From a virus: 50,931 nucleotides of DNA. The translations under genes and the position numbers were made by a program. This document shows positions 1-8,797 of this stretch, one piece after another. The stretch spans positions 1 to 50,931 of IMG/VR virus record IMGVR_UViG_3300037247_000923; one strand, given 5' to 3'. The notes beneath the pieces were generated by a model, which did not search any database, was not told the DNA's origin, and was given only the letters and a program-made list of their open reading frames with translations. Positions within the stretch are counted from its first letter, which is position 1, and the number at the start of each line of letters is the position of its first letter.

Positions 1-20
1 TTGTAAACTGGAAGTTTTTT
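1..20. repeat. 20-base terminal overlap of the circular assembly (left copy)
   Basis: Bases 1-20 are identical to 50912-50931. A reading frame passes through the joint without shift once one copy is removed, so this is the overlap left when a circular molecule is written linearly. It is far shorter than the terminal repeats of T7-like phages, so it need not mark the physical genome ends. Confidence 0.9.
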
Positions 21-877
21 AGGGCCACAACTTCGACTACTTTAAAGGGATTTACCGTCGAATCGTTGTACATAGGCGTGGTAACTTGTGTACTATATTG
101 AGCAGTTCCTTCGACCATCCATTGAAATTCAAATGTTGAGGTCCCTGTTAGCGTCACGTCCTTTATGAGTGAACTAGTGATAGACGTAGTAGTGACTAAA
201 GTATCATTAATATAAACGTTAGTTACTCCGCCTCCGCTATCATCAACGCGAATTTCTACTGTTTGCCAGCCACCGAGTCCAACGTTTTCTGTTCCAATAA
301 TCAAAACGTAGGTATCATCGCTGTCCTGTTTATAGTACAAGCCGCCCTCATAGATGGCGAATTCCTTGCCAGTCCCTATGGCGCCTTGTCCGCGCACTAC
401 AAAGGTGTGTGGATCGGTATCGGAACCATTGTAGGTCGGAAGATTTGTACCTCGGAATAGAAAACGCAATGACCAGTCGTTACCCGTAGAGACTGTCCCT
501 ACGGCATAACTGAGAAGAAGATTGCCGGTTCCGGCATCATCTTGCACATTGGTGCGTAAGGCGCCTTTGTCTACCGCGGTCGTTACCTTGTCGCCACTGG
601 TATCAGTTTCGACAAAACCGGCTGTTCCAGTCAAGAAGTCAACAAATTGCTGAATCGTACTATCGGTGTCTAGTTCATTCGGCACCAGAAGTGTCTGGCC
701 CCACTGACGCAAACCGGGACGCTTGCTGATTAGGCCGTCCAACTCCGTCGTAATATTCTTTGCTTGCCATAGGGCCGTTTCAGGAATGGTGGTTTGACGC
801 CCAGCTGTTGCAAGACCATCGCGGTACGGGTGCAAGCGAATCGTTGTTTCAAGTCTACCAGTTCTCTTATTGCCCAT
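1..877 (-). CDS. Tail nozzle / tubular protein B-like, N-terminal part (gene continues across the joint at 49479-50911)
   Basis: First 292 codons of a 769-residue protein. The ATG at 877-875 overlaps the stop of the upstream adaptor gene (TAATG), and the frame runs off base 1 into 50911. Residues 1-70 (ETALWQAKNITTELDGLISK followed by RPG) resemble the start of T7 gp12/P22 gp10-type nozzle proteins. Residues about 72-288 form a beta-rich segment like a concanavalin/laminin-G fold (DWSLRFLFRG, FVVRGQG, WQTVEIRVDD, VYIND), which looks like an insertion. T7 gp12 has 794 residues, close to the total here. The role is closing the tail tube below the adaptor. Family assignment rests on gene order, length and pattern, not on a search. 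Confidence 0.8.
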   Translation of the reverse strand, partial: MGNKRTGRLETTIRLHPYRDGLATAGRQTTIPETALWQAKNITTELDGLISKRPGLRQWGQTLLVPNELDTDSTIQQFVDFLTGTAGFVETDTSGDKVTTAVDKGALRTNVQDDAGTGNLLLSYAVGTVSTGNDWSLRFLFRGTNLPTYNGSDTDPHTFVVRGQGAIGTGKEFAIYEGGLYYKQDSDDTYVLIIGTENVGLGGWQTVEIRVDDSGGGVTNVYINDTLVTTTSITSSLIKDVTLTGTSTFEFQWMVEGTAQYSTQVTTPMYNDSTVNPFKVVEVVALKNFQFT

Positions 878-1878
878 TAGTGATCCAAATTAAAATTGTC
901 AACCTTATCAAAATGGCTACCCCAATTTAGTCTATGCCCGCCAAATCCAAAAGACCTTTGAATACCTCGACGTATGCGACCAGTTTTGCGGATAATACTG
1001 CGCGACCCTGTTACGTCTGGATTGGCGACTTGTTGATTATACGTGTTAATCATGTCAACCAATGTACGCTCAACCTTGGCATCGTCCTCATAGTCGCGCT
1101 GTGCTAACTGTAAAACCATCTCCATGATGGGAGCAACATAACGATTTGGAAAGAGAATTTTGTCGTTATCCGAGTTAATCTCTCGGTGAAGGCGTTGATA
1201 CGGATATGCCAGAATTCGCTGGTCCTCTGGATATGGGTGAAAGTGTATAAGAAACGCTGTCTCATTATCATTCATCCCATAGATCGTATATCGCCGAGGT
1301 TCTCCCGTGGTAATTCCGCGCTCTCTACGCCTGATTTCTGAGAACTCATCCGGGGATATCGGAAGAATACTATAAGGAGCAAAGAAGCCTTGGATATCTG
1401 TCAGAGGCCGATCGAAGTTTACTGGTAGGGCATAACGATCCATGGCAATTGTATAGATTCGCTCGTCTCCGCTCACAATGCTATCGCTTACCCATGCTCG
1501 ATTCAATTGCAATTGCGTTGGCGCTGGGACGGCGATAATTCGATATACAACGTTATCGCCCGCTATCTGAAAGGCCCGCCCGATATAGGTCTGATCGAAC
1601 GTAGCGTTGTCAACGGTTATAACGTCGCTATTCAGAGTCGCGGTTACGTACTCTTCTGAACCATCGGTCAAATCGCTAGTCTCTTTAGCCAGCGTCACGA
1701 TTGTTCCATCGGCCCGTAGAAGAGGCCAATCATTAATCCCGGTGATGGTCTGTAATACTCGGTTCAGGAGACGGAGCAGTTTCCGGGTTTCCTTGGTCAG
1801 CGGCGGTTTATCGAGAGTCTCAATCTGTGGCCAGCCGAGGCGGTCAGCAATTTCGTTCAGTATTTCTAGGGCGTTCAT
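877..1878 (-). CDS. Head-tail adaptor / tail tubular protein A-like
   Basis: A 333-residue protein lying directly before the nozzle gene, the position of T7 gp11 and P22 gp4. The N-terminus is helical (MNALEILNEIADRLGWPQ, then LLRLLNRVLQTI), followed by a beta-rich middle and a basic, glycine-rich C-terminus (RKTGRIRRGIQRSFGFGGHR). It would form the ring joining portal to nozzle. The start overlaps the upstream stop (TAATG at 1878) and its own stop overlaps the nozzle start, so translation is probably coupled. It is longer than T7 gp11 (196 residues). The function is inferred mainly from synteny. Confidence 0.65.
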   Translation of the reverse strand: MNALEILNEIADRLGWPQIETLDKPPLTKETRKLLRLLNRVLQTITGINDWPLLRADGTIVTLAKETSDLTDGSEEYVTATLNSDVITVDNATFDQTYIGRAFQIAGDNVVYRIIAVPAPTQLQLNRAWVSDSIVSGDERIYTIAMDRYALPVNFDRPLTDIQGFFAPYSILPISPDEFSEIRRRERGITTGEPRRYTIYGMNDNETAFLIHFHPYPEDQRILAYPYQRLHREINSDNDKILFPNRYVAPIMEMVLQLAQRDYEDDAKVERTLVDMINTYNQQVANPDVTGSRSIIRKTGRIRRGIQRSFGFGGHRLNWGSHFDKVDNFNLDH

Positions 1879-2312
1879 TAGGTAACCCTTGTAGCAATAA
1901 CTTCAATTTCTAGTTTTTCACCAGTTGTAGCGCCACCTTTGGTTACCGAAAATTGGAATCCATGGGGTATTACCAATGGCGAGATGCCGGTATCGGCTGC
2001 TCCAGTAATATCAAAGACTCGAACCATCCGGACAGAAATTCCGGCAGCTAAAGTAATAGCTGTAATAAATGCGGCATCATCTTCTTCCAATATCTGCAAA
2101 TCAATGGCACTTACAACGGTCTGCCCACTATCCCCATATTTTACAATTGTATCGAGTACAGTCGTACCTCCGGTGACATTAGCATTTAGGACAATTAATA
2201 TATGATATGATCCGGCCGGTAAATTAACTGTGTAATCTGTACTTGCTGCTGGAACTATGCTAAGGCTTCTTATAACTAAAGTTTCTGGGCGAAACGAATT
2301 AGTCTTTCCCAT
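1878..2312 (-). CDS. Small beta-rich virion protein, unrecognised
   Basis: A 144-residue protein with alternating hydrophobic strands (SYHILIVLNANV, VRMVRVFDITG, EKLEIEVIATRVT) and no membrane segment or cysteine. It sits between the large surface protein and the tail adaptor, coupled to both by TAATG overlaps. The composition suits a small beta-sandwich head or tail decoration protein. I do not recognise a family. Confidence 0.6.
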   Translation of the reverse strand: MGKTNSFRPETLVIRSLSIVPAASTDYTVNLPAGSYHILIVLNANVTGGTTVLDTIVKYGDSGQTVVSAIDLQILEEDDAAFITAITLAAGISVRMVRVFDITGAADTGISPLVIPHGFQFSVTKGGATTGEKLEIEVIATRVT

Positions 2313-4309
2313 TAGTCTGTTACTCCTATAATAATCTCCGCCGTATCAGTAGACGAATTGTTCTGTATGGCGATACGCTCAAAAGTGCCGCCGCCAATAA
2401 ATAGAAACGTAGCGTCAGGCAAATAGTTATCGTCTGTACTGCCTTGACCTACGGATATGGCCACTACCTCAGTAGAATCTACCATTAGATAGTGCCCGGT
2501 TTTAATCCCGCCAATATTCAACTCTATTGTAGTTGACGGTGCCAAACTAATGCGCCGAAGGGAAATCTCCCTAATCAAACGCTCTTCCCGGTTTGATCGA
2601 AGTGCATGTTGTTGTATACGATTTTTGCTGGTTTTCATCCAGCTATTTATATCTATCGTCCAGACATCCGTGAAGATCGGGAATACATCGAGGAATGGGA
2701 TAGCCCCATCTCCGCCTGGATCGCCCGGATCACCCGCGTCCACAATGGACAATGTAACGGTATCTGTGTTGTCTCCGGGTACTGGATCAATCGACGGGCT
2801 TCCATCTGTTTGTGTGGCCGTAAAGTCAATACTGTTTCCAGCCTGATCGGCGTCGACTTGGACGTTGATAACCAAGGTTTCTGACGCGGCGTCCGCAAGA
2901 GTTGGTAGCGTCCAGAGTCCAGTTCCCGAAACATAGGTTCCAGCGGTCGGGCTATGACTAATATAAGCAAGGCCTGCAGGTATTGCTGCAGTAACTTCCA
3001 CACTCGTTGCAGATGTTCCACTATTTGCGATAATGATGGTAAGTTGGACATTATCCTCTGGTTCCGGGTTTAGGCTATCACTTGTTATAGTTACTGTATA
3101 ATCGGTTTCGCCGGACGGCAATGCGCCGGGTATACTGCTGCTCTCGCCTGCAGTACGGTGAATAATTGGACGTAGATCAGCTGGAACCGTTAAATCGTAT
3201 CCGGTCGAGTCTACGTCGTCCCACAAAAATGTAGTTGAGGGATCAAGGAACGGTACGGTATCCGCGACCTCGTAGGCCACGTTGTCTGTGCTCTTGGGAT
3301 CTTCGCCATCGTCCCACGGTGGCTCGTAAATATCTGCGACTTCTCCGGCAGATATACTCGGGCCGAATTGAATTACATTATAGCCGATGGTACCAATATT
3401 TGTCGCTGTGGAGCCGCCACTTATTCCTCCAAAAACCGAGGTTACCAGTGTTGCCGCCACAGAAGCAATTTCAATCCACATGAGATTACTGTGCCAATTG
3501 ACGGTGCCATAATCTCCGCTGGCCGGAGAGGCCTTTAAGATATGTGCGATTGTTCCGGTCGTATCAGTTAGATCGTAATAAAGTGTGTTATGGTAGAACT
3601 CTACAATGTTTCCGGCAGCTGCTGCTGCACTAAATGCCCAGGAATTAGATACCGTCCCGTTATAGTCATTCTTGATCCAGATAACATTGTGATGCGCACG
3701 TCCCTTTATAGTTGCTCCAGATTGAATCCAATCTACGGGCAATGCAACGTTCTCCAGTACGCAGTATGATAATTCTCCCCAATCGTTAGGAGCCGAAGAA
3801 TTGAACGCAAAAATATTCCGTACATCATCTGCGAAAGTGGCATCATTATCGTCATAACCCTTGATGCGGCAAGCCTTGACTCGTACCGGCCCGGCCGTAT
3901 TACCGCGTATACGCATTATCTCGGATACGTCTACACCAGCAGTACTCATGTCATAGTTAAGCCCCATGACACTTATGTACGCCACTCCATTGCGAATGTC
4001 CGCGAGGCGTCCTCCCGCAGATGCCGCACTCTCTATAGTCGTAAGCGCAGCTACACCAGCACTGTCCGTGCCCCGCATAACAAACCCAGGATCGGAGTCA
4101 TAATCAGTGCCAGCAAATGCAGTAGTTACTGCCGTTGGCGATGATGGGGCCGTATGCGTACCGTCATTAACGATATTAAGAATATCGCCCTTGGTGCCGC
4201 TGGCGTTCAAGTAGGCATACCAGTCGTTAATATCGCCCCATGCATTAGCGTAATCCGAGCCATTATCAAGTCCGCGCGGACTGCTACTTAACCATTTTGT
4301 TGCTGCCAC
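2312..4309 (-). CDS. Large virion surface protein with beta-helix-like region, DUF11-type Ig domain and C-terminal beta domain
   Basis: 665 residues. The first ~370 residues are rich in short Asn/Gly/Val strands with HHNVIW and FYHNTLYY turns, typical of right-handed beta-helices. Residues about 395-510 (YTVTITSDSLNPEPEDNVQL, later IPAGLAYISHSPTAGTYVSG) match the DUF11/CARDB-like immunoglobulin repeat of surface proteins. A short Pro-Gly-Asp linker (DAGDPGDPGGDG) follows. The last ~75 residues resemble the 126-residue protein encoded at 11565-11945 (FERIAIQNN versus FERLFFQNT, both ending in a short strand then TD). It is probably a capsid-bound or tail-bound adhesin. The start is an ATG with a GGAGAT site just upstream. 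Confidence 0.65.
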   Translation of the reverse strand: MAATKWLSSSPRGLDNGSDYANAWGDINDWYAYLNASGTKGDILNIVNDGTHTAPSSPTAVTTAFAGTDYDSDPGFVMRGTDSAGVAALTTIESAASAGGRLADIRNGVAYISVMGLNYDMSTAGVDVSEIMRIRGNTAGPVRVKACRIKGYDDNDATFADDVRNIFAFNSSAPNDWGELSYCVLENVALPVDWIQSGATIKGRAHHNVIWIKNDYNGTVSNSWAFSAAAAAGNIVEFYHNTLYYDLTDTTGTIAHILKASPASGDYGTVNWHSNLMWIEIASVAATLVTSVFGGISGGSTATNIGTIGYNVIQFGPSISAGEVADIYEPPWDDGEDPKSTDNVAYEVADTVPFLDPSTTFLWDDVDSTGYDLTVPADLRPIIHRTAGESSSIPGALPSGETDYTVTITSDSLNPEPEDNVQLTIIIANSGTSATSVEVTAAIPAGLAYISHSPTAGTYVSGTGLWTLPTLADAASETLVINVQVDADQAGNSIDFTATQTDGSPSIDPVPGDNTDTVTLSIVDAGDPGDPGGDGAIPFLDVFPIFTDVWTIDINSWMKTSKNRIQQHALRSNREERLIREISLRRISLAPSTTIELNIGGIKTGHYLMVDSTEVVAISVGQGSTDDNYLPDATFLFIGGGTFERIAIQNNSSTDTAEIIIGVTD

Positions 4310-4324
4310 GTAATCTCCAAAAGT

Positions 4325-4350
4325 GGGGCCGATCCTTATTGACCGGCCCC
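4325..4350 (-). terminator. Hairpin between surface-protein genes, terminator-like
   Basis: A perfect 7-bp stem, GGGGCCG (4325-4331) with CGGCCCC (4344-4350), and a 12-base loop. Reading leftwards the stem is followed by ACTTTT. It lies in the 54-base gap between the 335- and 665-residue genes, so it could lower expression of the distal virion genes. The T-run is short, so termination may be partial. Confidence 0.5.
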
Positions 4351-4363
4351 GATTACTTGTATA

Positions 4364-5371
4364 CTAGAGAATCGTACCCTCGCCACCGGATGCACTCGTA
4401 CCGGAGTCAGGGGCAGTATTTCTGATCGAACCTTCGCCCGCAGACCACTCACAACCATTATCATCAGTTGCATATCCGCAACCCATCAGGATAACGTGAC
4501 CCTGAGTAAGATTGGCTTTGAACTCCATGATATCGGCTTGAGGAGTTGCATTGTTCGCAGAAATTGAATAGAACATACAATTTTTGAACATCACATAGCG
4601 ATCAATTGCCGTGGCATCCTCAAAAACTACGTGCTCATACCCTGCGTTTGAGATGAATGCCGTAATTAGGCAGTCCTCAAAGATATTACGGGTAGCCGCT
4701 CCATCGAGCCAAATTTCACCCTCAGCGGATGCATCACGGGCAATCGTATCCAGCCCGATCGTACAATGCTTAAAGAAGTTCTCGGACCCACCATCAATTT
4801 TCAGTGATGTACCGCCCGCGCCTACTAGCGAGGAATGGCCCATACCTGCAATATGGCAATTGTCAAATACGTTCCTATTACCAGTGACCTGAATAGCCGG
4901 GCCAATGGAAGTTCCGTCGTTAATATCGCCATGAAAGAAGTGGATATTCTGAAACTTACAACCAGTACCAGTAACATTTATCAAACTTGTTACACCGGTA
5001 GCTGTTGATATTAGTCCGATTCGCTGTCGCTGTGAAACCATACTATCAGCGCCAAGACCAACCAAATGCGTGTTATTCTTGCTCCATGTGAGAGTCTCAG
5101 AGATCAGGCTCGTAGTATCACTTACCGAGGCGCCTGCGGCTTGAAGTACAACAATGTCGTTCTGCCCGGTAGTCGTTCGATTATAAGCCGCCGTAACGGT
5201 TTTCATCGGGCCGTCATTACGATCTCGTCCCGTACTTTGATTAGTAGGAGACTTACCGCTGTTGTTGTCTGAACCAGTTCGCGGATTGACGTAATATACA
5301 TTACCCTGTGTAGCAAACATGCCGCCCAAAAAGAGGTTGGCTTGTACAATATCAAAATTAGTTATACCCAT
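4364..5371 (-). CDS. Beta-helix (pectate-lyase-like) virion surface protein
   Basis: 335 residues. The pattern of repeated short strands with conserved Asn, Gly and Cys (VTGTGCKFQNIHFF, VTGNRNVFDNCHIAG, TRNIFEDCLIT, MFKNCMFYS) marks a right-handed parallel beta-helix. The N-terminus (GITNFDIVQANLFLGG, NVYYVNPRTGSDNNSGKSP) resembles proteins encoded beside capsid genes in other phages, suggesting a head-attached protein. The start chosen is the ATG at 5371, which has AAAGGT upstream; an in-frame TTG at 5395 would add eight residues. It lies beyond the capsid terminator, so it should be made in lower amount than capsid protein. Confidence 0.7.
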   Translation of the reverse strand: MGITNFDIVQANLFLGGMFATQGNVYYVNPRTGSDNNSGKSPTNQSTGRDRNDGPMKTVTAAYNRTTTGQNDIVVLQAAGASVSDTTSLISETLTWSKNNTHLVGLGADSMVSQRQRIGLISTATGVTSLINVTGTGCKFQNIHFFHGDINDGTSIGPAIQVTGNRNVFDNCHIAGMGHSSLVGAGGTSLKIDGGSENFFKHCTIGLDTIARDASAEGEIWLDGAATRNIFEDCLITAFISNAGYEHVVFEDATAIDRYVMFKNCMFYSISANNATPQADIMEFKANLTQGHVILMGCGYATDDNGCEWSAGEGSIRNTAPDSGTSASGGEGTIL

Positions 5372-5455
5372 TGGTATACCTTTCGTCTCTGTCAATCTAT
5401 CAGCTTGCGGCTTCCTTCACCCAAGGTAAGGTGAGTCTAAATGACAGATGGTTAG

Positions 5456-5477
5456 AAAAGGGGCGGTTATCCGCCCC
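5456..5477 (-). terminator. Intrinsic terminator after the capsid gene
   Basis: A perfect GGGGCGG / CCGCCCC stem (5460-5466 with 5471-5477) and a 4-base loop. Reading leftwards it is followed by TTTTCTAA (from 5459). It begins 8 bases after the capsid stop, a classic rho-independent terminator placed to separate the heavily expressed capsid gene from the genes beyond it. Confidence 0.85.
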
Positions 5478-5484
5478 ATTCTAA

Positions 5485-6399
5485 TTACGCGCCCTGTCCG
5501 CCAACCCAGCCGCGCCAATCGGCGGGACCGTGGCTCTGACGGTAGGTCATTTTCGTTTTCATGTTACCACTGTCGAAATCAAGCGTATGGTCAGAGACCG
5601 GCTCCATCCGCCAATAGAACATGAGGCGATGCCGCGAACTTTCACTACCCACAAACCAATCGTCCTCGCCCGTGAGGTACTTGGACATGAGCGGCCTAAT
5701 GCCGATCTGGTTCAGTGCGTTAGTGGCGTTGTTCGCCGTATCGGAACGAAGCTGACTTTGCAGGACTTCGTGAATAACCCACCGAAGTTTCGGAGGGTAA
5801 AGTAAAATAGCGGCATCCAGATCAACGAGCTGATTTCGCTCATCTCTCGTATCGTCGAAAATATTGATGGCCTGCTCAAGAGTACCCTGAGCAAAGTCAC
5901 CTGCGACGATATTACTGAATGTACCTCCGCCAACAAGCGGGTGCGCCGAGTTGAAAAACGACACGCCATCAGGAGTCGTGACCGACGAAAACCCGAGGTT
6001 GAAGTCACCGAATGCATCGGTTTCAATCGAGTTCTTGGCGATTCGGGCAAGCGCAGGGGCCGCGTCCGAGATCGCACCGTCAATGTCGTCGTCCATAGCT
6101 TCCAGAGAAATCTGGAAACCTTTGGCGTAAGTAAGGTGCTTAAAGCGTTTGTCATACGCCTGCAGCAACTTGTCATATTCAACACTATCGCCCTCAGACT
6201 TAATTGAGAACTGGTCGAACCCGGTGATTCCGGTGATTTCCTCAAAAGCCCGACGACTATCGCGCAGATTGAACACTTCCGTGTACGTCAGCGAGGGAGC
6301 GTCAAACAGCTCGTAGAGGATTTCGTCGAGAAACGGCAACCGACTCGTGAAGAGATCGGTATACTGATTTCTCAGCATAACAGTTCCGGCGTTAGCCAT
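5485..6399 (-). CDS. Major capsid protein
   Basis: 304 residues. The N-terminus (LRNQYTDLFTSRLPFLDEIL) and the central FFNSAHPLVGGGTFSN segment are typical of HK97-fold capsid proteins of the Mu gpT-like group; the C-terminal LMFYWRMEP and WRGWVGG segments fit too. A strong AAGGAGAT site lies 7 bases before the ATG, and an intrinsic terminator follows, both fitting high expression. Portal, scaffold and decoration genes precede it in the usual order. No protease gene is evident nearby, so maturation by cleavage is doubtful. Confidence 0.88.
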   Translation of the reverse strand: MANAGTVMLRNQYTDLFTSRLPFLDEILYELFDAPSLTYTEVFNLRDSRRAFEEITGITGFDQFSIKSEGDSVEYDKLLQAYDKRFKHLTYAKGFQISLEAMDDDIDGAISDAAPALARIAKNSIETDAFGDFNLGFSSVTTPDGVSFFNSAHPLVGGGTFSNIVAGDFAQGTLEQAINIFDDTRDERNQLVDLDAAILLYPPKLRWVIHEVLQSQLRSDTANNATNALNQIGIRPLMSKYLTGEDDWFVGSESSRHRLMFYWRMEPVSDHTLDFDSGNMKTKMTYRQSHGPADWRGWVGGQGA

Positions 6400-6417
6400 A
6401 ATTTAATCTCCTTTAGA

Positions 6418-6996
6418 TTAGTTACCGATGGTTTCCGTCGCACCGATACCGATAGTCGCAAGACCGCGCAGCATAACGCCGGGGATAAAGCGAACGATAT
6501 AGCGGGAAAACGCAACGTTTTTCTCGTTATTAATTTGCTCCGATTCACGCTCAATACGGACAGGTGTTACATCGCTATTTGTCACACCAGTAACCGAGGC
6601 ACCTGTATCGGCGTCGATTTCAGCGGTGGATTGTAGCGTGGTAGAGTTACCTGCTGCGGGATTCGTGAGTTGAAAAAGCCGACCAATACTATCTGCCTTA
6701 GAAGCAAGAGTAGCATCATCAACCTGGAGTTCATACTCCTGGTTTACATCTGTATAAACCTGGAGTTCTCGGTCAGTTTGGGTTCCACTCACATAGTGAG
6801 CGGCTACACCCATCACTTTGCCAGCAACCGCAAGAGTATCTGTGTACTCGATAATCTCGCCATCATCGTCAATGCAGACCGGAGCACCTTCATAAATTAC
6901 CTCTGTAGTGGCAACTACGAAAGTCTCCAACTTGGGTACCGTGCCATATTCGGGTCGAACTGCACGAAAGCCCAAGGCAATATCACTATTAGCCAT
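6418..6996 (-). CDS. Probable capsid decoration protein
   Basis: 192 residues immediately before the capsid gene (18-base gap). It is beta-rich with acidic turns (YEGAPVCIDDDGEIIEYTDT, VMGVAAHYVSG) resembling the DUF2190-like decoration or stabilisation proteins encoded beside many capsid genes. GAGGA lies about 9 bases before the ATG. No enzyme motif is visible. The decoration role is inferred from position and fold pattern. Confidence 0.6.
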   Translation of the reverse strand: MANSDIALGFRAVRPEYGTVPKLETFVVATTEVIYEGAPVCIDDDGEIIEYTDTLAVAGKVMGVAAHYVSGTQTDRELQVYTDVNQEYELQVDDATLASKADSIGRLFQLTNPAAGNSTTLQSTAEIDADTGASVTGVTNSDVTPVRIERESEQINNEKNVAFSRYIVRFIPGVMLRGLATIGIGATETIGN

Positions 6997-7001
6997 GAGA
7001 A

Positions 7002-7808
7002 TTAGTCCTCAGTGGTTTTGCGCAATACCGGAAATGCCGATCGAACCTTATCCACGTTGCCCTCGGGCGTAGTGTATGTAGGTATCGGCGCGGGAATATT
7101 AAATTCCCTCCGGGGATTATGAGACTTTGTGGCACCTTTGCCTACAATCTCAACACCATCGCGCAGGATTTCGGTTTTCCCCGATCCAGCTTGAAGTGTT
7201 CTTTTACGAGCAAGTAGTTCGCGCTTGTGCTGGCGTTCGCTCCAAATACGGGCATCAATCCAGGATAGCACCATATCGCCGCGCCGAATACAGTTATCCA
7301 AAACATCTGGACCAACCATTCGTTCGGGCGGATCGGAAATATAGTTGGCCAAAAACTGATCGTTTTCGCCTGCTACCGAGTCGCCGTGTTCAATAGGAAA
7401 CCAACCACGCCAACCACGTTTTTCCCTGTAACGCGGGCTTTTCCAGCCCAACGCACGACCTTCTGGATAATCATCCGAAGGTGGGATACTCGCTAAGATT
7501 CCAAATGGATCATGGGAGTCATATGGGTCATACACAATTTCCCCATCTCGCTCAATTACTTCGCCTTCCGCTTCCCGTTCCTCAAGACCGAGTTTCATTT
7601 CTACCAGCATTTCGCGGTATTCCAGATTCTCGATCTCTTTAGCCTCAAGGCGATTGACCAAAGTTTCCTGGCCTAATGCCAGTTCCTTGACCATCTTTTT
7701 GAGTTCGGTTAGCTCGTCGACTTTAGACTCGATTGCTGGGGTAGCAACCGACTTGGCCGCAGTGGCCTTTACCTTTGTCGTCTTGGCTGTCGTTTTCTTT
7801 GTACTCAT
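7002..7808 (-). CDS. Virion-associated protein with Lys/Ala-rich N-terminus and coiled coil, unrecognised
   Basis: 268 residues. Residues 1-25 are Lys/Thr/Ala-rich (MSTKKTTAKTTKVKATAAKS), and residues 28-80 form a charged coiled coil (VDELTELKKMVKELALGQE). The rest carries a Trp/Arg-rich patch (YREKRGWRGWFPIEHGD). It sits between scaffold and decoration genes with a good AAGGAGT site. It could be a minor capsid, DNA-binding or assembly protein. I do not recognise its family. Confidence 0.55.
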   Translation of the reverse strand: MSTKKTTAKTTKVKATAAKSVATPAIESKVDELTELKKMVKELALGQETLVNRLEAKEIENLEYREMLVEMKLGLEEREAEGEVIERDGEIVYDPYDSHDPFGILASIPPSDDYPEGRALGWKSPRYREKRGWRGWFPIEHGDSVAGENDQFLANYISDPPERMVGPDVLDNCIRRGDMVLSWIDARIWSERQHKRELLARKRTLQAGSGKTEILRDGVEIVGKGATKSHNPRREFNIPAPIPTYTTPEGNVDKVRSAFPVLRKTTED

Positions 7809-7818
7809 GAAGAACTCC

Positions 7819-8715
7819 TTACTTTACGAATAAGTCTTGGTTATCCCTGTAGAGTTTGTGACGCTCTTTGATTTTCTTAATATCGAATTTGACTCCGGGA
7901 ATGGAGCCTTCCAGTCGAGTTTTGATATCCATAGCCTGCTCATCGGACATAGTTTCTGTCTCCGTAACTTTCACCGGCCGTGCACCCTTTCGGGCATTTG
8001 GCAGATTAGGCGACGGACGTCGAGTCCGTATAGTGGCTTTGGCTTGAACTCCCATGTTAGAAGCGATTTCATTTGCTACATCCAACAACGAACTGGGGTT
8101 GGATTCAGCATATGATTTGCCGCCTCTGATTTGGAGTTCGGCTGCGACTGCATCTCGAAACTCTGATCCACGCTCTTTGAGTTGCGGATACCGATCAAGG
8201 GCCATTTGATTAGCTCTTGTTCGACTCGACTCAAATGTTTGAATCTTGGTGGCCTGCTGAGTACGCTGGTTCACCTGTTCCGAGATAATTCGCTCTGTAA
8301 GATAATCGCTAAACGCGTCTTTCTGCTCTTCTGGGACCTGACTTCTCATGTCTTTGAGTTGCTTCACGGACAAATTATCAAGCGAGTTACCGTCCTGCTG
8401 CTCCGGCTTACTGGGTTGGCTCGTAGCCTTCAATGCCAGTGTAAGTTCGCTCATTGCTTGAGAGAACTTCTCCGTCATTTCACGCTGGAACTTCTCCTGT
8501 TTGCGGGAGAACTCACGGTGTAGTTTGTTGAGATCACGGCCATCTTTCTCGTCGTCGTCCTCAGTGCCACTGGCATCAGCATCAGTACTTGCGTCCTCAT
8601 CCCGATCCAGATCTGCTTGAAGTTCTTCGTCGGTGAGATGTTCATCATCTTCACTACCGATTGGCGAGTTCGGCGTTACGCCATCAAGTTGACTACCAAT
8701 TAGGTCGTCAGTCAT
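7819..8715 (-). CDS. Capsid scaffolding protein
   Basis: 298 residues. The first 55 are very acidic (DDEHLTDEELQADLDRDEDA), followed by a long helical, Gln/Lys/Glu-rich middle (LHREFSRKQEKFQREMTEKF) and a basic C-terminal end (IKERHKLYRDNQDLFVK). This layout, with acidic N-terminus, coiled core and basic capsid-binding tail, is that of tailed-phage scaffolds. Its place between portal and capsid genes agrees. ACGGAGAT lies 5 bases before the ATG. There is no sign of a protease domain. Confidence 0.8.
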   Translation of the reverse strand: MTDDLIGSQLDGVTPNSPIGSEDDEHLTDEELQADLDRDEDASTDADASGTEDDDEKDGRDLNKLHREFSRKQEKFQREMTEKFSQAMSELTLALKATSQPSKPEQQDGNSLDNLSVKQLKDMRSQVPEEQKDAFSDYLTERIISEQVNQRTQQATKIQTFESSRTRANQMALDRYPQLKERGSEFRDAVAAELQIRGGKSYAESNPSSLLDVANEIASNMGVQAKATIRTRRPSPNLPNARKGARPVKVTETETMSDEQAMDIKTRLEGSIPGVKFDIKKIKERHKLYRDNQDLFVK

Positions 8716-8775
8716 AGTAATCTCCGTTCCAGATTACGCACTGGTACCGCGAATCCGAAGTTTACGTAGTTATTT

Positions 8776-8797
8776 GCTAGATTTCAAGGCATCTAGC
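8776..8797 (-). terminator. Weak hairpin after the 85-residue basic gene
   Basis: GCTAGAT (8776-8782) pairs perfectly with ATCTAGC (8791-8797) around an 8-base loop, overlapping the stop codon of the upstream gene. Reading leftwards it is followed by AAATAACT, without a real T-run. It may be an attenuator or a processing site. Confidence 0.35.

Noticed and set aside
2653-3051. 132-codon frame on the minus strand inside the surface-protein gene
   Set aside because: It is an out-of-frame shadow of the DUF11 region with no ribosome site.
3378-3407. Leftward promoter inside the 665-residue surface-protein gene (ATTATA with a distant TGTCGC)
   Set aside because: The -35 matches only 4 of 6, it is inside coding sequence, and no gene start follows closely.
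5712-6245. 177-codon frame within the capsid gene
   Set aside because: Shadow of the capsid coding frame, Ser/Arg-rich and without homology pattern.
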